From: Rhipicephalus microplus
Taxonomy: Eukaryota; Arthropoda; Arachnida; Ixodida; Ixodidae
Direction of reading: 5' to 3'
Assembly (NCBI RefSeq): GCF_043290135.1
Contig: NC_134700.1
Span: 78,905,000-78,968,999, forward strand
DNA: 64,000 nt
Shown here: one piece after another, positions 1 through 13,500 of the stretch
Layout: the number at the start of each line of letters is the position of its first letter
Numbering within the stretch: the stretch's first letter is position 1
Made by a program: the position numbers and the translations under genes
Notes under the pieces: model-generated
The model's database searches: none
What the model was told of the DNA's origin: nothing
Seen by the model: only the letters and a program-made list of their open reading frames with translations

Positions 1-6
1 ACTAAA

Positions 7-2773
7 CTAACAAAACACATGGTTTGGTAGTTCATTCAAAAAACTATTGGTAAGCAACTTTCGGAGAGAAGCATCCAGATTATTCCACAATTCCACTGTG
101 AAAGGAAAAATTGAAAACTTAAAACAATCTAGAAATGGCATGAAGGGTGTGATGTTAATGGGGTTTGACCTGCGAGTGCTTGCAACGGAGTTGGCAAAGG
201 AAAATGGCATGTCAATGGTGATTATCTTGTTCACGATTTTATGTAAAGTGCCGATACGCTCACAAGTACGTCTGTGTTCAAGTGATTTGAGTGATAGACG
301 TACAGCATGTGACGAATGCGAAAAATTGTGATCATAACGGTGATATATGAATCTTATTGCTTTTTTTTGAACACCTTCCAAGTGTGCTATGTCGCATGCG
401 CAGTGAGGTGACCAGACAACGGAGGTGTATTCAAGAACAGGCCGTATCAGGGATTTGTATGCTGTTAGTTTGCATTCGTGAGTTGCATCTTTTAACGTTC
501 GCTTCAAGAAGCCCAATTTTCGGAGCGCTTTCGAGCAGATTAGGTTTATATGTTTATGCCATTTTAAGTTTGGTGAGAATGTTACGCCAAGATACTTGTA
601 TTCGTTGACATGCTTCATGTTCTGGCCATAGGAAAAACGTAGGGGTTCCTTCTTGTTTGTGAATGTCATGCTTACCGTTTTGTTAAGGTTTAGTGCCATT
701 TGCCACGTTGAGCTCCAGGTACGGAAAGAAGAAAAAACATAATTTAACTGTATTTGGTCACGGGAGGTGCTAATACAAGAATAGAGGACACAGTCGTCGG
801 CGTATAGACGGAGTTTGACCTTTGTATTTTTTTGTTATTTCGACAACATCGTTGAGATAAATTAGGAAAAGAAGAGGCCCAAGGACCGAGCCCTGCGGCA
901 CACCTGATGTGACAGGGAGGGATGACGAATGCGAATTGCTAAACGCGACAAACTGCTGCCTTAAATTTAGGTAATCTGAAAGCCAAGATAACAAGCGGAT
1001 GCCGTGAGTGCCGCGCAGAAAGGCTTTTAATTTGAGGAGGAGTTTATTGTGGCAAACAGTGTCAAACGCTTTCGAGAAGTCGATAAAAATGGCGTCCACT
1101 TGACCGCGATCGTTTAAAGTCGAAGCGATGTCATGCGTAAACCCCAGCAACTGCGTGACTGTTGAAAATCCTGCACGAAAGCCATGTTGATTTTGGGAGA
1201 GGAGGTTGTTTTCAGTTAAATATGTGACTACGTGTTTGTGAATAATGTGTTCAAGAATTTTACAGCAGGTGCAGATTAATGAAATAGGTCGATAGTTTGG
1301 AATTACTTGTTTGTCGCCAGATTTGAACACCGGAACAACTTTAGCATTTTTCCAAATCTGCGGTACAATTCCTGTTTCAAGGGATCTCTGAAAAATGACT
1401 GTTAAATACCTCGCATTCCATTCAGCGTAACGTTTTAAAAATGTTTTAGGGATGTTATCAGCGCCGGCACTCTTATTTGTGTCGATGTTCAGTAGGAGAT
1501 TGACAACTCCAGCGTAACTAATCTGTAGTTCTGGGAAGGCGGGCAATGTACTGTCAAGACCGAAAGCGGGACTGGTGCCATCATCTGTACTAAACACTGA
1601 TTTGAAATAACCATTGAACGCTTCCGAGATAGTTAAAGAATCCGAAGAGGGCTGCTCGTTCACAATAAGTAAGGAAGATGTCGGGCCTGCCGGATTAAGA
1701 GTTTTCCAGAATTTAGATGGGTCGTTTTTCATAAAGGTTGCTAACGAACTTTCATAGTAGAATTTGCGGGCAGCATGCATTTTTTCTCTTAGCTCTGTTT
1801 TCAGAGAGTTCAATAAGTGCTGGTTATTTAGGAGAGTGTTTCGATGCCTTCGAAGTCGCTTTATTCGCCGAGTAAGCTGAATAATTTCTCTGTTTAGCCA
1901 AGGATGCCGAGGGTTTCGTTTTAGGCACTTCTGTGGGACATATGTAAGTATGCAGTGTTCAACAATCTTATAAAACTGATCAACTAACAAGTCCACATGA
2001 CATTGGTTGCTATTGAACAAGAAATCATCAAAAGACGCTGCTAGAACTGCAAGAATTGAATTGTCGTCCGCGTGGGTAAAATCCAGAACCGTTTTGTACG
2101 TCGGAAGTTTGGGTTCAAAGGCAACATTCAAGCTAAGAAGGACTGCCTTGTGGTCAGATACCCCATTCACTGCTTCACATTCAAATCCATTCTGCTTTAC
2201 AGCCTCATTCAAGAATACAAGGTCTAAAATTGCATTTTCCCGCGTAGGAACATCGACTAAATGGGTAAGATCAAACGACACAACAAGGTCAACTAAAGCT
2301 TCACTGAGTGCCCTATCGCGACCAGTGGGTAAGAGTAAATTCCAGTCAACATGCGGTACATTAAAATCACCACATAAAATCAGTTTAAATTTGTGAAGCC
2401 TGTTTTTCAATATATAGTCACTAATAGCAGGAAAAACAACGTGGTCAGTACCAGGAGGCCGGTATATTACGCCTAATACGGTTATTTTCCCCCCAACGCT
2501 GATTTTGCACCATAAAGATTCTGACTCGGGAAGGTCGGGTAATGGATAGAACTTCAAAATATTCTTTAAGAAGATGGCGACACTGCCACCGCGGCTGTCC
2601 TCTCTGTCTTTACGTAGCACCGAGAAACCCGGGGATAGGAATTCAGCCTCAGAAATAGTATTATTTAACCATGTCTCAGTAACACAAATTAGTGATGGGG
2701 CGTAAGTTTGGATGAGCCAATTAAAATCTACAGTCTTATTCACCAAACTGCGAGCATTTACGTTCAGCAGCAC
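7..2773 (-). pseudogene. ORF2 endonuclease/reverse transcriptase of the CR1/L2-like element, one frameshift
   Basis: The first frame (2773 to 770, 667 codons) begins with an APE-type endonuclease: NARSL near residue 6, TETWLN near 33, CGDFNVPH near 145 and VSDHKAV near 205. It continues into the RT with FIDFSKAFDTV and GVPQGSVLGPLLF. The frame is then lost at a run of Ts (827-833). The catalytic YADD lies in another frame at 793-804 and is contiguous with the RT thumb and C-terminal part at 7-699 (YLGVTFS, LIRPVLEY, VQKKAIRF). No RNase H is seen. Endonuclease nicks target DNA and RT copies element RNA there (family knowledge). All catalytic motifs survive, so a single indel separates it from an open ORF2. 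Confidence 0.85.
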
Positions 2774-2797
2774 TAATTTACGCTGGCTTCCGGAAAG

Positions 2798-3606
2798 TCA
2801 TTCATTGCTACGGGGAACACGATTGCTAGACGCTTCAATAACTGACTTTGTGACGTTGTCCCAGACGTAGCGAACACTGTCAATTACTAACTGATCGTAC
2901 CGTAGTCGTACTTTTTTGGCTACTTTTCTTAGGTCAGCAGAGTGTTGCCATAGTTCCTTGCGGATTTGTCGAACCCTGACTGAAAAATCTTCGTTGATGA
3001 AGATATCCGTTCCTTTTAATTTGCTAGCCTTGCTTAAGATCTCGGATTTGGTTCGAAAATCGAGTAGCTTGATAATTACTGGCCTTGGACAGTCGCTTCT
3101 ACGTGTTCCGAGGCGATGACAGCGTTCGATGTTGTCACATTCAATATCAAGCTTCGTTGATATAAGGTTCACGACCGACGGTAGTAGCTGCTCGGGTTTC
3201 TCATCATGTGGTTCCAGCAATCCATGTATTATAAGGTTATTTCGTCGTGATCGATTTTCCAAGTCGTCGTTTTTGCGATCAAGTGTGTGCGCTGCTTTAG
3301 TTAGATCGTTCATTTTAATCTCCATTTCCGGCACATGTTTCACAAGATCGTTATTATCAGTACACTAGACTCCAACTTTGTTAGACGGGCTTCGAACGCT
3401 GCAACCCTTGAGGTGAGTGCTAATATATCTTCGCTAATACGTGTTTGCCCAGCTAGCAATTCTAATAACATTTGTTCAGTTTTGGATGCGGGGCCGGGAT
3501 TGGTCTCGACGTCACCAGACAAAAGTAACAGAAATCTCAAGACAATTTTTACACTAGTGACAACACTCAAAAGCCATGCGCAGGGGCAGCAAAAAACGGT
3601 TGTCAC
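2798..3606 (-). pseudogene. ORF1 RNA-binding protein of the CR1/L2-like element with N-terminal 2A-like motif, frameshifted
   Basis: Two overlapping frames, 3606-3340 (88 codons) and 3343-2798 (181 codons), make up one ORF1 broken by a frameshift near 3345-3370. The first has a hydrophobic N-terminus (residues 4-29), the 2A-like SGDVETNPGP at residues 30-39, then a predicted coiled coil (TRVAAFEARLTKLESS). The second continues the coiled coil (LTKAAHTLDRKNDDLENRSR) and then resembles the RRM-like core of L1-type ORF1 proteins (NNLIIHGL, IERCHRLG, RPVIIKL). Such proteins coat the element RNA in a ribonucleoprotein particle. The ORF2 start follows 25 bp after this ORF's end. Confidence 0.75.
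3490..3516 (-). promoter_or_regulatory. 2A-like ribosome-skipping motif in ORF1
   Basis: Codons 31-39 of the ORF1 frame read GDVETNPGP, which fits the D(V/I)ExNPGP consensus of 2A peptides. In active 2As the ribosome skips the final Gly-Pro bond, here between codons at 3493-3495 and 3490-3492. The hydrophobic stretch just upstream could be released as a leader or signal peptide. 2A-like sequences are known in ORF1 of several non-LTR clades; activity here is untested. Confidence 0.8.
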
Positions 3607-3640
3607 TTCTATGGCATTTATACCGGTACGGATTCCCTAC

Positions 3641-4690
3641 CTGCAAAATGAAGCAGGAGACACTGTAGCGACTGCACATCATGCCGCTGCCGGACCCACT
3701 GAAGGGAAGCGTCGGCGACGATGCTTTTATGTCCGTTTGCCTCCAGGTAGGTGTCGCTGCCGTCCCACGCCGTGTGCAATTTGGCCAGCTGATCATGGAC
3801 CAGCCGACGGGCGAGCGCCACGTGGCAGCGGGCACGTCCCAGAGAGTGGATGATTTGGCGCACGTGCTGTTATTGAAGGCTTCGTCATGCCGTTTGAAGG
3901 GCGCGTTGCAAAGGTGGCTTTTGGAAGGGGCATGCAAGTGGAGATAGTGGTTTCCCAGGCTGGCGGCAATCTACAAAATGAAGCAGAAGACACTGTAGCG
4001 ACTGCACATCATGCCGCTGCCGGACCCACTGAAGGGGAGCGTCGGCGACGATGCTTTTATGTCCGTTTGCCTCCAGGTAGGTGTCGCTGCCGTCCCACGC
4101 CGTGTGCAATTTGGCCAGCTGATCATGGACCAGCCGACGGGCGAGCACCACGTGGCAGCGGGCACGTCCCAGAGAGTCGATGATTTGGCGCACGTGCTGT
4201 TATTGAAGGCTTCGTCATGCCGTTAGAAGGGCGCGTTGCAAAGGTCGCTTTTGGAAGGGGCATGCAAGTGGAGATAGTGGTTTCCCAGACTGGCGGCAAT
4301 CTGTAAAATGAAGCAGAAGACACTGTAGCGACCGCACATCATGCCGCTGCCGGACCCACTGAAGGGGAGCGTCGGCGACGATGCTTTTATGTCCGTTTGC
4401 CTCCAGGTAGGTGTCGCTGCCGTCCCACGCCGTGTGCAATTTGGCCAGCTGATCATGGACCAGCCGACGGGCGAGCACCACGTGGCTGCGGGCACGTCCC
4501 AGAGAGTCGATGATTTGGCGCACGTGCTGTTATTGAAGGCTTCGTCATGCCGTTTGAAGGGCGCGTTGCAAAGGTGGCTTTTGAAAGGGGCATGCAAGTG
4601 GAGATAGTGGTTTCCCAGACTGGCGGCAATCTGCAAAATGAAGCAGAAGACACTGTAGCGACTGCACATCATGCCGCTGCCGGACCCACT
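3641..4690. repeat. Tandem array, 330-bp unit, about 3.2 copies
   Basis: The segment starting GCAAAATGAAGCAG recurs at 3643, 3973, 4303 and 4633, an exact 330-bp period with only scattered substitutions between copies. The array ends abruptly at CGGACCCACT (4690). The left edge joins the CR1-like element and the right edge interrupts the gag of a minus-strand LTR element. Because 330 is divisible by three, each unit repeats the same open frames on the minus strand (102 codons, opening MRQIIDSLGRARCHVVLARR), but every unit also carries the same stop, so no continuous protein runs through. Origin unknown. Confidence 0.95.
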
Positions 4691-5180
4691 CAATTGTGTA
4701 TTGCATGGAAGAGGTTAGCGTTGGCGATATTTGTGCAGATGCGAAACCAGGTGGAAGGTTGGGCCTTGCAGAAAAACTGCTGGGATGTCTTTCTATGAGC
4801 AGATGACTGACTTCGCCTGGCGGGCATTGTAAACTTCTGCTCTGTGCTCGAATGCGTGAAGGCTGCGTATGACTTTCATTACTGAATTTTAATGCATCGA
4901 TTTGGCTGGTTGTAACCGAATCTTGGTTATAGTCTTGAAACCAGATGATCATTTCTTCTTTTATCTTTTGCCAAGATTCGTCGTTGTTAAATATGTGGGT
5001 GAGGTAAAATTTAAATGCCTCACCGGTGACGTAGTCGCTGAAGTTCGTAACCATTTCCCGTTCCGACCAAGATGCAGCGGTAGCGTGGAACTCAAACAGG
5101 TCGAACCAGTCCTGTACAGGTCCATCGTCCGCTGCTCCGGTGTACTTGGGGATGGGAAGGTCGGTCGATGATTCTGTCAT
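4691..5180 (-). pseudogene. Gag-like ORF of the minus-strand LTR element, truncated
   Basis: The ORF starts at an ATG (5180) and opens MTESSTDLPIPKYTGAADDG, followed by VQDWFDLFEFHATAASW and GEAFKFYLTHIF, which align residue for residue with the plus-strand copy. The spaced W/F/A/L pattern is that expected of retrotransposon Gag (capsid N-terminal) domains. The open frame passes into the 330-bp array at 4690 and ends at 4545, so the last residues are not gag. No zinc knuckle, protease or RT is seen. The call as Gag rests on the pattern and LTR context, not on a search. Confidence 0.6.
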
Positions 5181-5309
5181 GGTGCTGGTCGCTGTGTGCG
5201 GCTAGGAGATGATTCCGTAGTCGATGTATGGTCAGGGTGTCTTCTGGGGAACTGCGTAGATGATGAGTGACTGATGAAGGGGCAGGCAGGTCTCCATCCT
5301 GTCGACTCG

Positions 5310-5661
<352 letters not shown>

Positions 5662-5789
5662 CGAGTCGACAGGATGGAGACCTGCCTGCCCCTTCATCAG
5701 TCACTCATCATCGACGCAGTTCCCCCCAGACGACGCCCTGACCGTACATTGACTACCGAATCATCGCCTAGGAGGACAATGACCAGCAC

Positions 5790-7436
5790 CATGACAGAAC
5801 CATCGGCTGACTTCAACATCCCCAAGTACACCGGATCAGCGGACGACGGGCCCGTACAGGACTGGTTCAACCTATTCGAGGTCCACGCCGCCACTGCATC
5901 ATGGTCGGAACGGGAGATGATCATAAACTTCACTGACTACATATCAGGTGAGGCATTCAAGTTTTACCTCACCCACATCTTCGAGATTCGAACGATAAGT
6001 CTTGGAAAAAGATCAAAGAAGAAATGATCAGTCGTTTCAAGGAATACGATGAAGACCTGTCCATACTTCATCAGCGAAAAGCTTATCAACTCGCCCATCA
6101 GAGTTACGCGAAGTCTTCCCGCAGTAAGTCTATTTTCCAAACGAGACCTCAGAGAAAATATACCACCATTGTACCATCATATGACTCTTCCAAAAAAACG
6201 TCACGCATTCGAACACCGAGTGGTAACTTGCACGTCGCAACAGACAAGGTAAAGCCTCCGTATACCGAAAGGAATTTAGACCATTTCGGCAAAAGACTAA
6301 ACCTAAAGCCGCCTTTACCGAGAGCAATGAAATCAGCATTTTCAACGTGTTCACTGCACCGCAACACTTCAGGTTTTACTGTACCACCCGAATGCCTTGA
6401 TGCTTCGTGTCACACACAAGGCCCAAACGATTTCGAGCGTGTGAAGGAATTTACGTCTGACGAGCTGGTGAATCCTCGAAAAAGCAGCCCCCACCCTGAC
6501 GTTCCCGACCAGGGTCGTTCGACAGACATTCTCAGCCTAATCACGCTGCAAAAAGAAAAACATACGCCATCAGAACCACCTGAAGCCATGTCTGTTGTGC
6601 TCTCATCTTCAACTGATAACACGCATGTGAGTCAAAGCACTGCAGGAATTTCGAATCCACCAACGCCGGCGCATTGTCAACTGACAGAAGCATTTACAAT
6701 AAAGAATGACTCACAACCATCTTGGGAGCGTTCTCATCAGCCTCTCACGCTGCTTTCATCGCAAGACAAGCCTAGCAGTACAGTGTCGACTACCGACAAT
6801 CTACTGATCACATCACCATCTAAAGAAAAGCAGACTCATGTTCCTGAAAGGGGCCCATCTGACGAACTTTCACAACAAGACGAGCAATTTCAACAAACGC
6901 AACTCCACGAACTCCAAGAACTGCAACGGCTACTCGAACAAGAACAACGATCAAGTGAAACCTCCTCACGAGTGCACTTGTGGCTGAAAGGTCATCACAG
7001 ACAACATCAATTAAAGAAGCAAAGACAAAGTCGATGCCTAAGCCATCTTAACAGAAAGCAACGTCGACAAAGTTTTCTGCACCAGTTCTCAACGCCGTGT
7101 CTACGATTCAACAAACTGAGCGAAGACCACAGAAAGCTACGAAAGAGACATGCAGCTACCACGTGTACAATGAAGGAACAAAGGCATCATACCATCAGCT
7201 TTGGTTCTCACACATGCAGACTGCAAGCACTCGTTCTGTCTCAGCCACGACACAGAAAGCAGCGTCTACGACGGAGAACTTCATGCCTACGACATCCGAC
7301 TCTCAAATGCTACAAGTACTTCGACCCTTGTTCATTCATGACAAGAATCGCTGTGCCATCAGTAATTTCTACGTTCAAGGCGTGCTTCTGTTGGCCAGAA
7401 CGCAACAGTCAACCTCGCCCACCAGAGTTGTCATAA
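5790..7436 (+). pseudogene. Gag-like ORF of the young gag-only element, one frameshift
   Basis: The first frame opens at the ATG at 5790 (MTEPSADFNIPKYTGSADDG) and carries VQDWFNLFEVHAATASW and GEAFKFYLTHIF, matching the minus copy. Next to an 8-bp discrepancy near 5980-5990 the frame shifts, and the second frame (open from before 6024 to 7436) continues with SWKKIKEEMISRFKEYDEDL. The rest is Ser/Thr/Pro/Gln-rich with a predicted coiled coil (QTQLHELQELQRLLEQEQR) around residue 300 of the second frame, and a basic C-terminus. No CCHC knuckle is found. Gag would form the particle that packages element RNA; enzymes must come from elsewhere (inference). Near 7097-7465 a second frame is also open, so the true C-terminus is uncertain. 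Confidence 0.6.
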
Positions 7437-7594
7437 AATTCATCGGACTGCTCAATCGGCCTTGAAAGATTTCGTGAGATTGTGGAACTCCGTCTGGACG
7501 TGAAACTGTGAATTTGGGCATTGCTTTGTTCATTCATTTATTTAATTTGTTATAGTTTGTAACCAGTGCCATCTTTCGGGGGGAGGGGGAATCG

Positions 7595-7702
7595 TGTGAC
7601 GTATGAAGCGATGGTTGGTAGAGGCAGAGAAGGAGGAAGTGAGAGATAGAATAAACATGGAGTATGAGCCAGGCCACGTCACCCATTCATCATAGCGTCA
7701 CA
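7595..7702 (+). repeat. 3' LTR of gag-only element
   Basis: 108 bp, TGTGACG...CGTCACA, differing from the 5' LTR at two positions by eye. A polypurine tract lies immediately upstream. The LTR end runs into CGCACACACA and then (TA)n. Confidence 0.92.
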
Positions 7703-9556
<1,854 letters not shown>

Positions 9557-9695
9557 TGATACGCAACAGCCGGCACAGCCTGTCTGGAAGAAAGAGAAAG
9601 ACGACGTTGGTGGCTGGTTGTTTATGAACTGTCGCCAACTTGTTCGCCGAGCACAGTGCCTCGTATTTAATTTATTAAATAAGTTACCCGTAACA
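9557..9695 (+). repeat. Probable 5' LTR of truncated gypsy element
   Basis: The sequence begins TGATACG and ends CCCGTAACA, about 139 bp, followed after four bases by TGGTGGA, a plausible primer-binding site for a tRNA ending UCCACCA. The size and termini resemble the solo LTR at 54975-55115, but the interiors do not obviously match. With no second LTR to compare, the left boundary is inferred. Confidence 0.55.
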
Positions 9696-9728
9696 TTATT
9701 GGTGGAGGTGGACGACTCCCGTACCTCG

Positions 9729-10199
9729 ATGGAGACGCGCAGCGGTCGCAACACCGGGGACTCTTCGGCTACTTCAACTGCCAGTGCCTCATCCCCACCG
9801 GTCTCTCGATCCGAGTCGACAACCTACGTCACCCTGCCACCCCTGCGGGATCCTGGAACTTTCTCCGCTGACGGCACCATCGACGTTGACGGCCATCGGC
9901 AGTTGAAGCCCATCTGCTTCAACTTCCGACGTGTCGGTCATATTGCTCGCCACTGCCGCAATCACTGGGCTCCGCCGGCACGCTATGGGCCTCCTACCCA
10001 AGCCACTTCTGACCACCAGTCGTCCTCAACATTTGATTTTGGTTCCCCTATGCCGACCACATCTTCTGATTCTGCCGCACCTCTGACGAGACTTCGCTAC
10101 GCCCGCTCACCATCCCCTGCTCGCCGTCAATCTCGTTCGCCCCCACAACGCCGTCCTGCATCTCCGACCTATTCGCAGCGCCCCCGACCGGAAAACTAG
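9729..10199 (+). pseudogene. Gag remnant with damaged zinc knuckle, capsid region missing
   Basis: The likely start is the ATG at 9729 (METRSGRNTGD). After a Ser/Thr-rich N-terminus, TLPPLRDPGTFSADG is followed almost at once by the nucleocapsid region, so the capsid domain expected between them has been deleted. The knuckle reads CFNFRRVGHIARHC, with the second Cys of the CX2CX4HX4C motif replaced by Phe. The tail is rich in Arg/Ser/Pro (SPSPARRQSRSPPQRR), as in other gypsy nucleocapsids. The pol frame begins 30 bp after its stop in a different frame. Confidence 0.7.
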
Positions 10200-10228
10200 G
10201 CAGTGCAGCTTCTGGAGGTGAAGCTGCA

Positions 10229-11635
10229 TTGACGACGACCTCTGCAAGAAATCCTCGTGTAACATTACCGACGACGCGGAATCTGTGGAACGTTACATTA
10301 GACAATGTACCTGTGCGCGCATTGATCGATACCGGCGCGCATGTGTCCATAATGAGTGCTGCTCTTCGTCGCCGCCTAAAGAAAGTTGTCACACCCGCCT
10401 TGAACCGAGCCGTTCGAGTCACCGACGGGGGAACTGCCGCGATTATTGGCATGTGCTCTGCCCGTGTGACTATCGCCGATAGAAGCACTGCTGTTCTTTT
10501 CACCGTTATAGAAAATTGCCCTCATGAAGTAATTCTAGGCGTGGATTTTCTAATCGCTCACTCGGCCCGTATAGATTGTTCAGCCGGCTGTCTTGACCTT
10601 GAAATGCCTCTACTTGCTGATCTGACCAACCCACCCCAAAGTCGCCTTTGCTGCATTGATTTCGCACACCTTCCGCCTAATTGTGTCACACATATCGACC
10701 TCTTCTCTACACCACCTGTACCTGACGGCGATTACATGGTGGCCCCAATTCATGCCGTGATGCTTACGCATGGCGTCGCTGTTCCGCACACCATTTTGAC
10801 AATCGTTGGAAACCGCACATGCCTTCCTATTGTCAATTTTGCCCTCACTGCCCAAATTCTTCCACAAGGTATCTCCCTGGCCGAAATTACTGCTCTACAA
10901 GACCATACGGTTGAACCCTTCAGAGTGGATGATTGCTGCACCTCAGACAATGAACCAACTCTAACACGTTCATCGGGCGTCGACGTTGACCACATGGTAC
11001 CATCAGACCTCGCTCCTAATCAAGCTGAAGCCCTTCGTCACTTCCTGGAGTCCTATAGTGACATTTTCGACTTCGCCAGCACGGCTTTAAGCCGAACGAG
11101 TGTTGTTACTCATCGCATCAATACCAGTGACGCGAGTCCCATTCACCGACGTCCATACCGTGTTTCCGCGTCCGAGCGCACAGTCATACAACAGGAAGTC
11201 GAAAAGATGCTTGCAAAGGACATAATCGAACCCTCTTGTAGCCCCTGGGCTTCTCCTGTCGTCGTGATCAGAAAGAAGGATGGAACATGGCGCTTTTGTG
11301 TAGAATATAGGCATCTCAACAAAATTACGAAGAAAGATGTTTATCCGTTGCCAAGAATTGACGATGCCTTAGACTGCCTTTACGGTGCTAAGTATTTTTC
11401 CACTATCGACCTTCGATCTGGCTATTGGCAGATCGCTGTGGATGAGATGGACCATGAGAAGACCGCATTCGTCACTCCTGACGGGCTTTATCACTTCAAA
11501 GTTATGCCCTTTGGTCTCTGTAACGCGCCGGCCACATTCGAAAGAATGATGGACTCGTTGCTCCAAGGGAGTGTCAATCATTTTGCGAGTATGGATGAGC
11601 GCCGGAACTCCAGCACCACTTTCGTCGCGTTCTGA
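10229..11635 (+). pseudogene. Pol fragment: protease and N-terminal reverse transcriptase (Ty3/gypsy)
   Basis: The frame is open for 468 codons. The aspartic protease has DTGA at residues 34-37 and ILGVDFL near 108. RT begins around residue 325 with [62 protein letters not shown] and MPFGLCNAPATFERMM. The frame then departs from RT and stops before the catalytic YxDD, so the enzyme cannot be functional. RNase H and integrase are absent. The protease would cut the Gag-Pol polyprotein and RT would copy the element RNA (family knowledge). Confidence 0.85.
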
Positions 11636-13319
11636 CTAGAAGATAGAACGTTGTGGCACTCCAAAACTGACTGCTCCAAAAGCGGCCCGTCATTAAGTCG
11701 TGCTGATGAGAAAGCTGTTTTCTTTGGAAGCTGTAATTAGGATTATCACAAAGGACGCGTGTGATATTTTCCTACTGTCACAGCGATCACGCGCAGCACT
11801 GTCTGCCAATGCGATTCGGTAAGCAAAGCTGTTCGTTAATGACACTAAAACCTATTACATTCGAAAACACCCGAAAGATGAGAGAGTCTCAGTCGCGCCG
11901 TTTATTCTTTACGGAACACGCTCAACTGTCAACCGTGGCGCCATTTCTCTTCTCCCCATTCCTTCTCCCCAATATTTCTCCGCCTCTCCACCTTCCCTTC
12001 CCTCTCGGGACAGGGCGGCGCGCTGCACGCGTGAGAAAGCCCATGGCGGGCGCTCAAACGCACTTGGTGCTGGTGCGGTGCGGTCGCGTGCCGTCTCTGT
12101 GGGGATCGGCTGGCGCGAGCTTCATCGGCGGATAGCGTCGCCCACTATTGCGCCTCGACTTATAGGAACGGTTTTGACGAAGGCATGATGCGTTCGCTTC
12201 ACGTGTCGTGTGCCGGCGACGCGAGTGATTTGAGGACATGCAATGCTTGTGGCGCGCCGTCTTTCGGAAAATTTATCTTCGTCCAACCCTTACGGCTTGT
12301 CATGGAAGACAACTCCGTTTCAGAATGTCCCCACCAAGGTAAGGAAATCCACGATATTAGGCACGGAACAAGCACAGGCAAGGTGCGCTACCTTGTATTC
12401 CATAACTCTGCTTCGCTATTGATGCGAAGGCAGAAGATGTCTCATCAGACATTATAATATTGACCATTAATGTGTCGCGTTATCGGGTTATGATAAATAA
12501 TCACGCGATGACGTCATCATGACCTCACAGATTACCCATATTTGTTACGCCGCTATGACGCCATAAAATTTTGCCGTGTCGCCTTGTGACGTCACATGAC
12601 GCCGTCATCTCATGACACCATAGCTTGGTCAAAAGTGCACGGATCACGAAGGATGCGCAAAACCAATAGAGGTGCCTACAATCACAGAGGCAACGCAAAA
12701 GCACGCTAGGCTCAAAGGTATTCGGATGGTGGACGGGCTGGATCAATACATCGGCTGAGAAGATAAAGATGGCTTTCTAATTACAGTTCAGTTAGGTGAA
12801 TGCACAAACGTTGACGTGAGATTCAGGTTACATTAATACCACACACGTGCGTAATTATTAACAACCTACCCCTTCATACCATGTTTCGTAACCCAATTGG
12901 GATCGTGAGTTAGCCCAGTGGTATATATTCTTCATCCGTGAATAAGATTTTGCGTGTTTGCTCTTGGCCCTAACTCAACTTGCACTAAAATACGACAAAT
13001 GCTCTACAAATTCCAATATTTGCACCACAGTCAAATACTTGCAGTGTTTTGTTATTCACCCTAAAAAAACGAAATCAGAAAATTGGAACTGAGTTGAATT
13101 TCACGGGATGGTACATCGCAACTGAGTAGCTGTCACTTTAAATATACTTGTAATAAAAACGGTGCCATTCCTCATTGAAGCATGAAATCAAAAAAGAAAT
13201 TTAGAATCAAAAGTGAGCAAACCTATGGCTCTATTTGAATGCAACTGAGCTGTATTAATTTAACCAGCGCTGCGTCAACAAATATAACCACTACAATCAA
13301 CCAACAAGGACGTCATTAC
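11636..13319. other. Non-coding stretch with a TGACGTCA-rich repeat fragment
   Basis: No recognisable gene. 12490-12640 is dense in TGACGTCA/ATGACG motifs and continues into AAAACCAATAGAGGTGC (near 12659), which is similar to 52840-53060 (AAAACCAATGGACGTGC). It looks like an old dispersed repeat. Confidence 0.55.
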
Positions 13320-13329
13320 TCTGTTTCAT

Positions 13330-13490
13330 GGCGGCTGCATTATCGATGTAGGCAAGAATGCTGTAGGCCCGTGTGCTCAGATCTGTGTGGAGGGTAAAGA
13401 ACTCCACGTGGTAGAAATTCGCGGAGTACTCCACTACGCCATCTCTCGTAATCATACAGTAGTTTTGGGACGCTAATCGCTACACACCAA
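13330..13490 (+). mobile_element. tRNA-derived SINE (Ruka-like), 5'-truncated
   Basis: It matches the body shared with the other copies here: GGCGGCTGCAT, GTGTGCTCAG, CTCCACTACG, TCTCGTAATCATA, TTTTGGGACG. It is flanked by a 10-bp direct repeat TCTGTTTCAT (13320-13329 and 13491-13500), the target-site duplication. The tRNA-like head is missing. Confidence 0.8.
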
Positions 13491-13500
13491 TCTGTTTCAT

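Larger units (their letters stand above)
1..3640 (-). mobile_element. CR1/L2-like non-LTR retrotransposon, ORF1+ORF2, decayed, 3' end outside window
   Basis: Reading leftward from about 3640: ORF1 (3606 to 2798), a short spacer, then ORF2 with an AP endonuclease and reverse transcriptase that runs off near position 7. The ORF2 layout (endonuclease then RT, no RNase H) and motifs fit the CR1/L2 group; the exact clade is inference. Two frameshifts break it, one in ORF1 near 3345-3370 and one in ORF2 at a T-run around 827-833. The 5' end abuts the 330-bp array at about 3641. The 3' UTR and tail lie outside the window, so length and target-site duplication cannot be judged. Confidence 0.85.
9557..11635 (+). 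mobile_element. Ty3/gypsy LTR retrotransposon, 3'-truncated inside the RT
   Basis: The left edge has a probable 5' LTR (9557-9695) and a primer-binding site starting TGGTGGA at 9700. Then follow a gag remnant, protease and the first half of RT. Homology ends after about 11577, before the YxDD box, and the following frame peptide is unrelated. No 3' LTR is found downstream. The flank before the LTR ends AATAT, in keeping with the ATAT targets of the two other gypsy-type insertions here. Confidence 0.85.

Noticed and set aside
3885..4523. Minus-strand 102-codon frames repeated in the 330-bp array as a protein gene
   Set aside because: Each unit has the same stop, no start context or domain is seen, and the copies follow from the tandem duplication.
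3641..4690. CRISPR-like array
   Set aside because: The units are 330 bp and directly adjacent without spacers, in a eukaryotic context.
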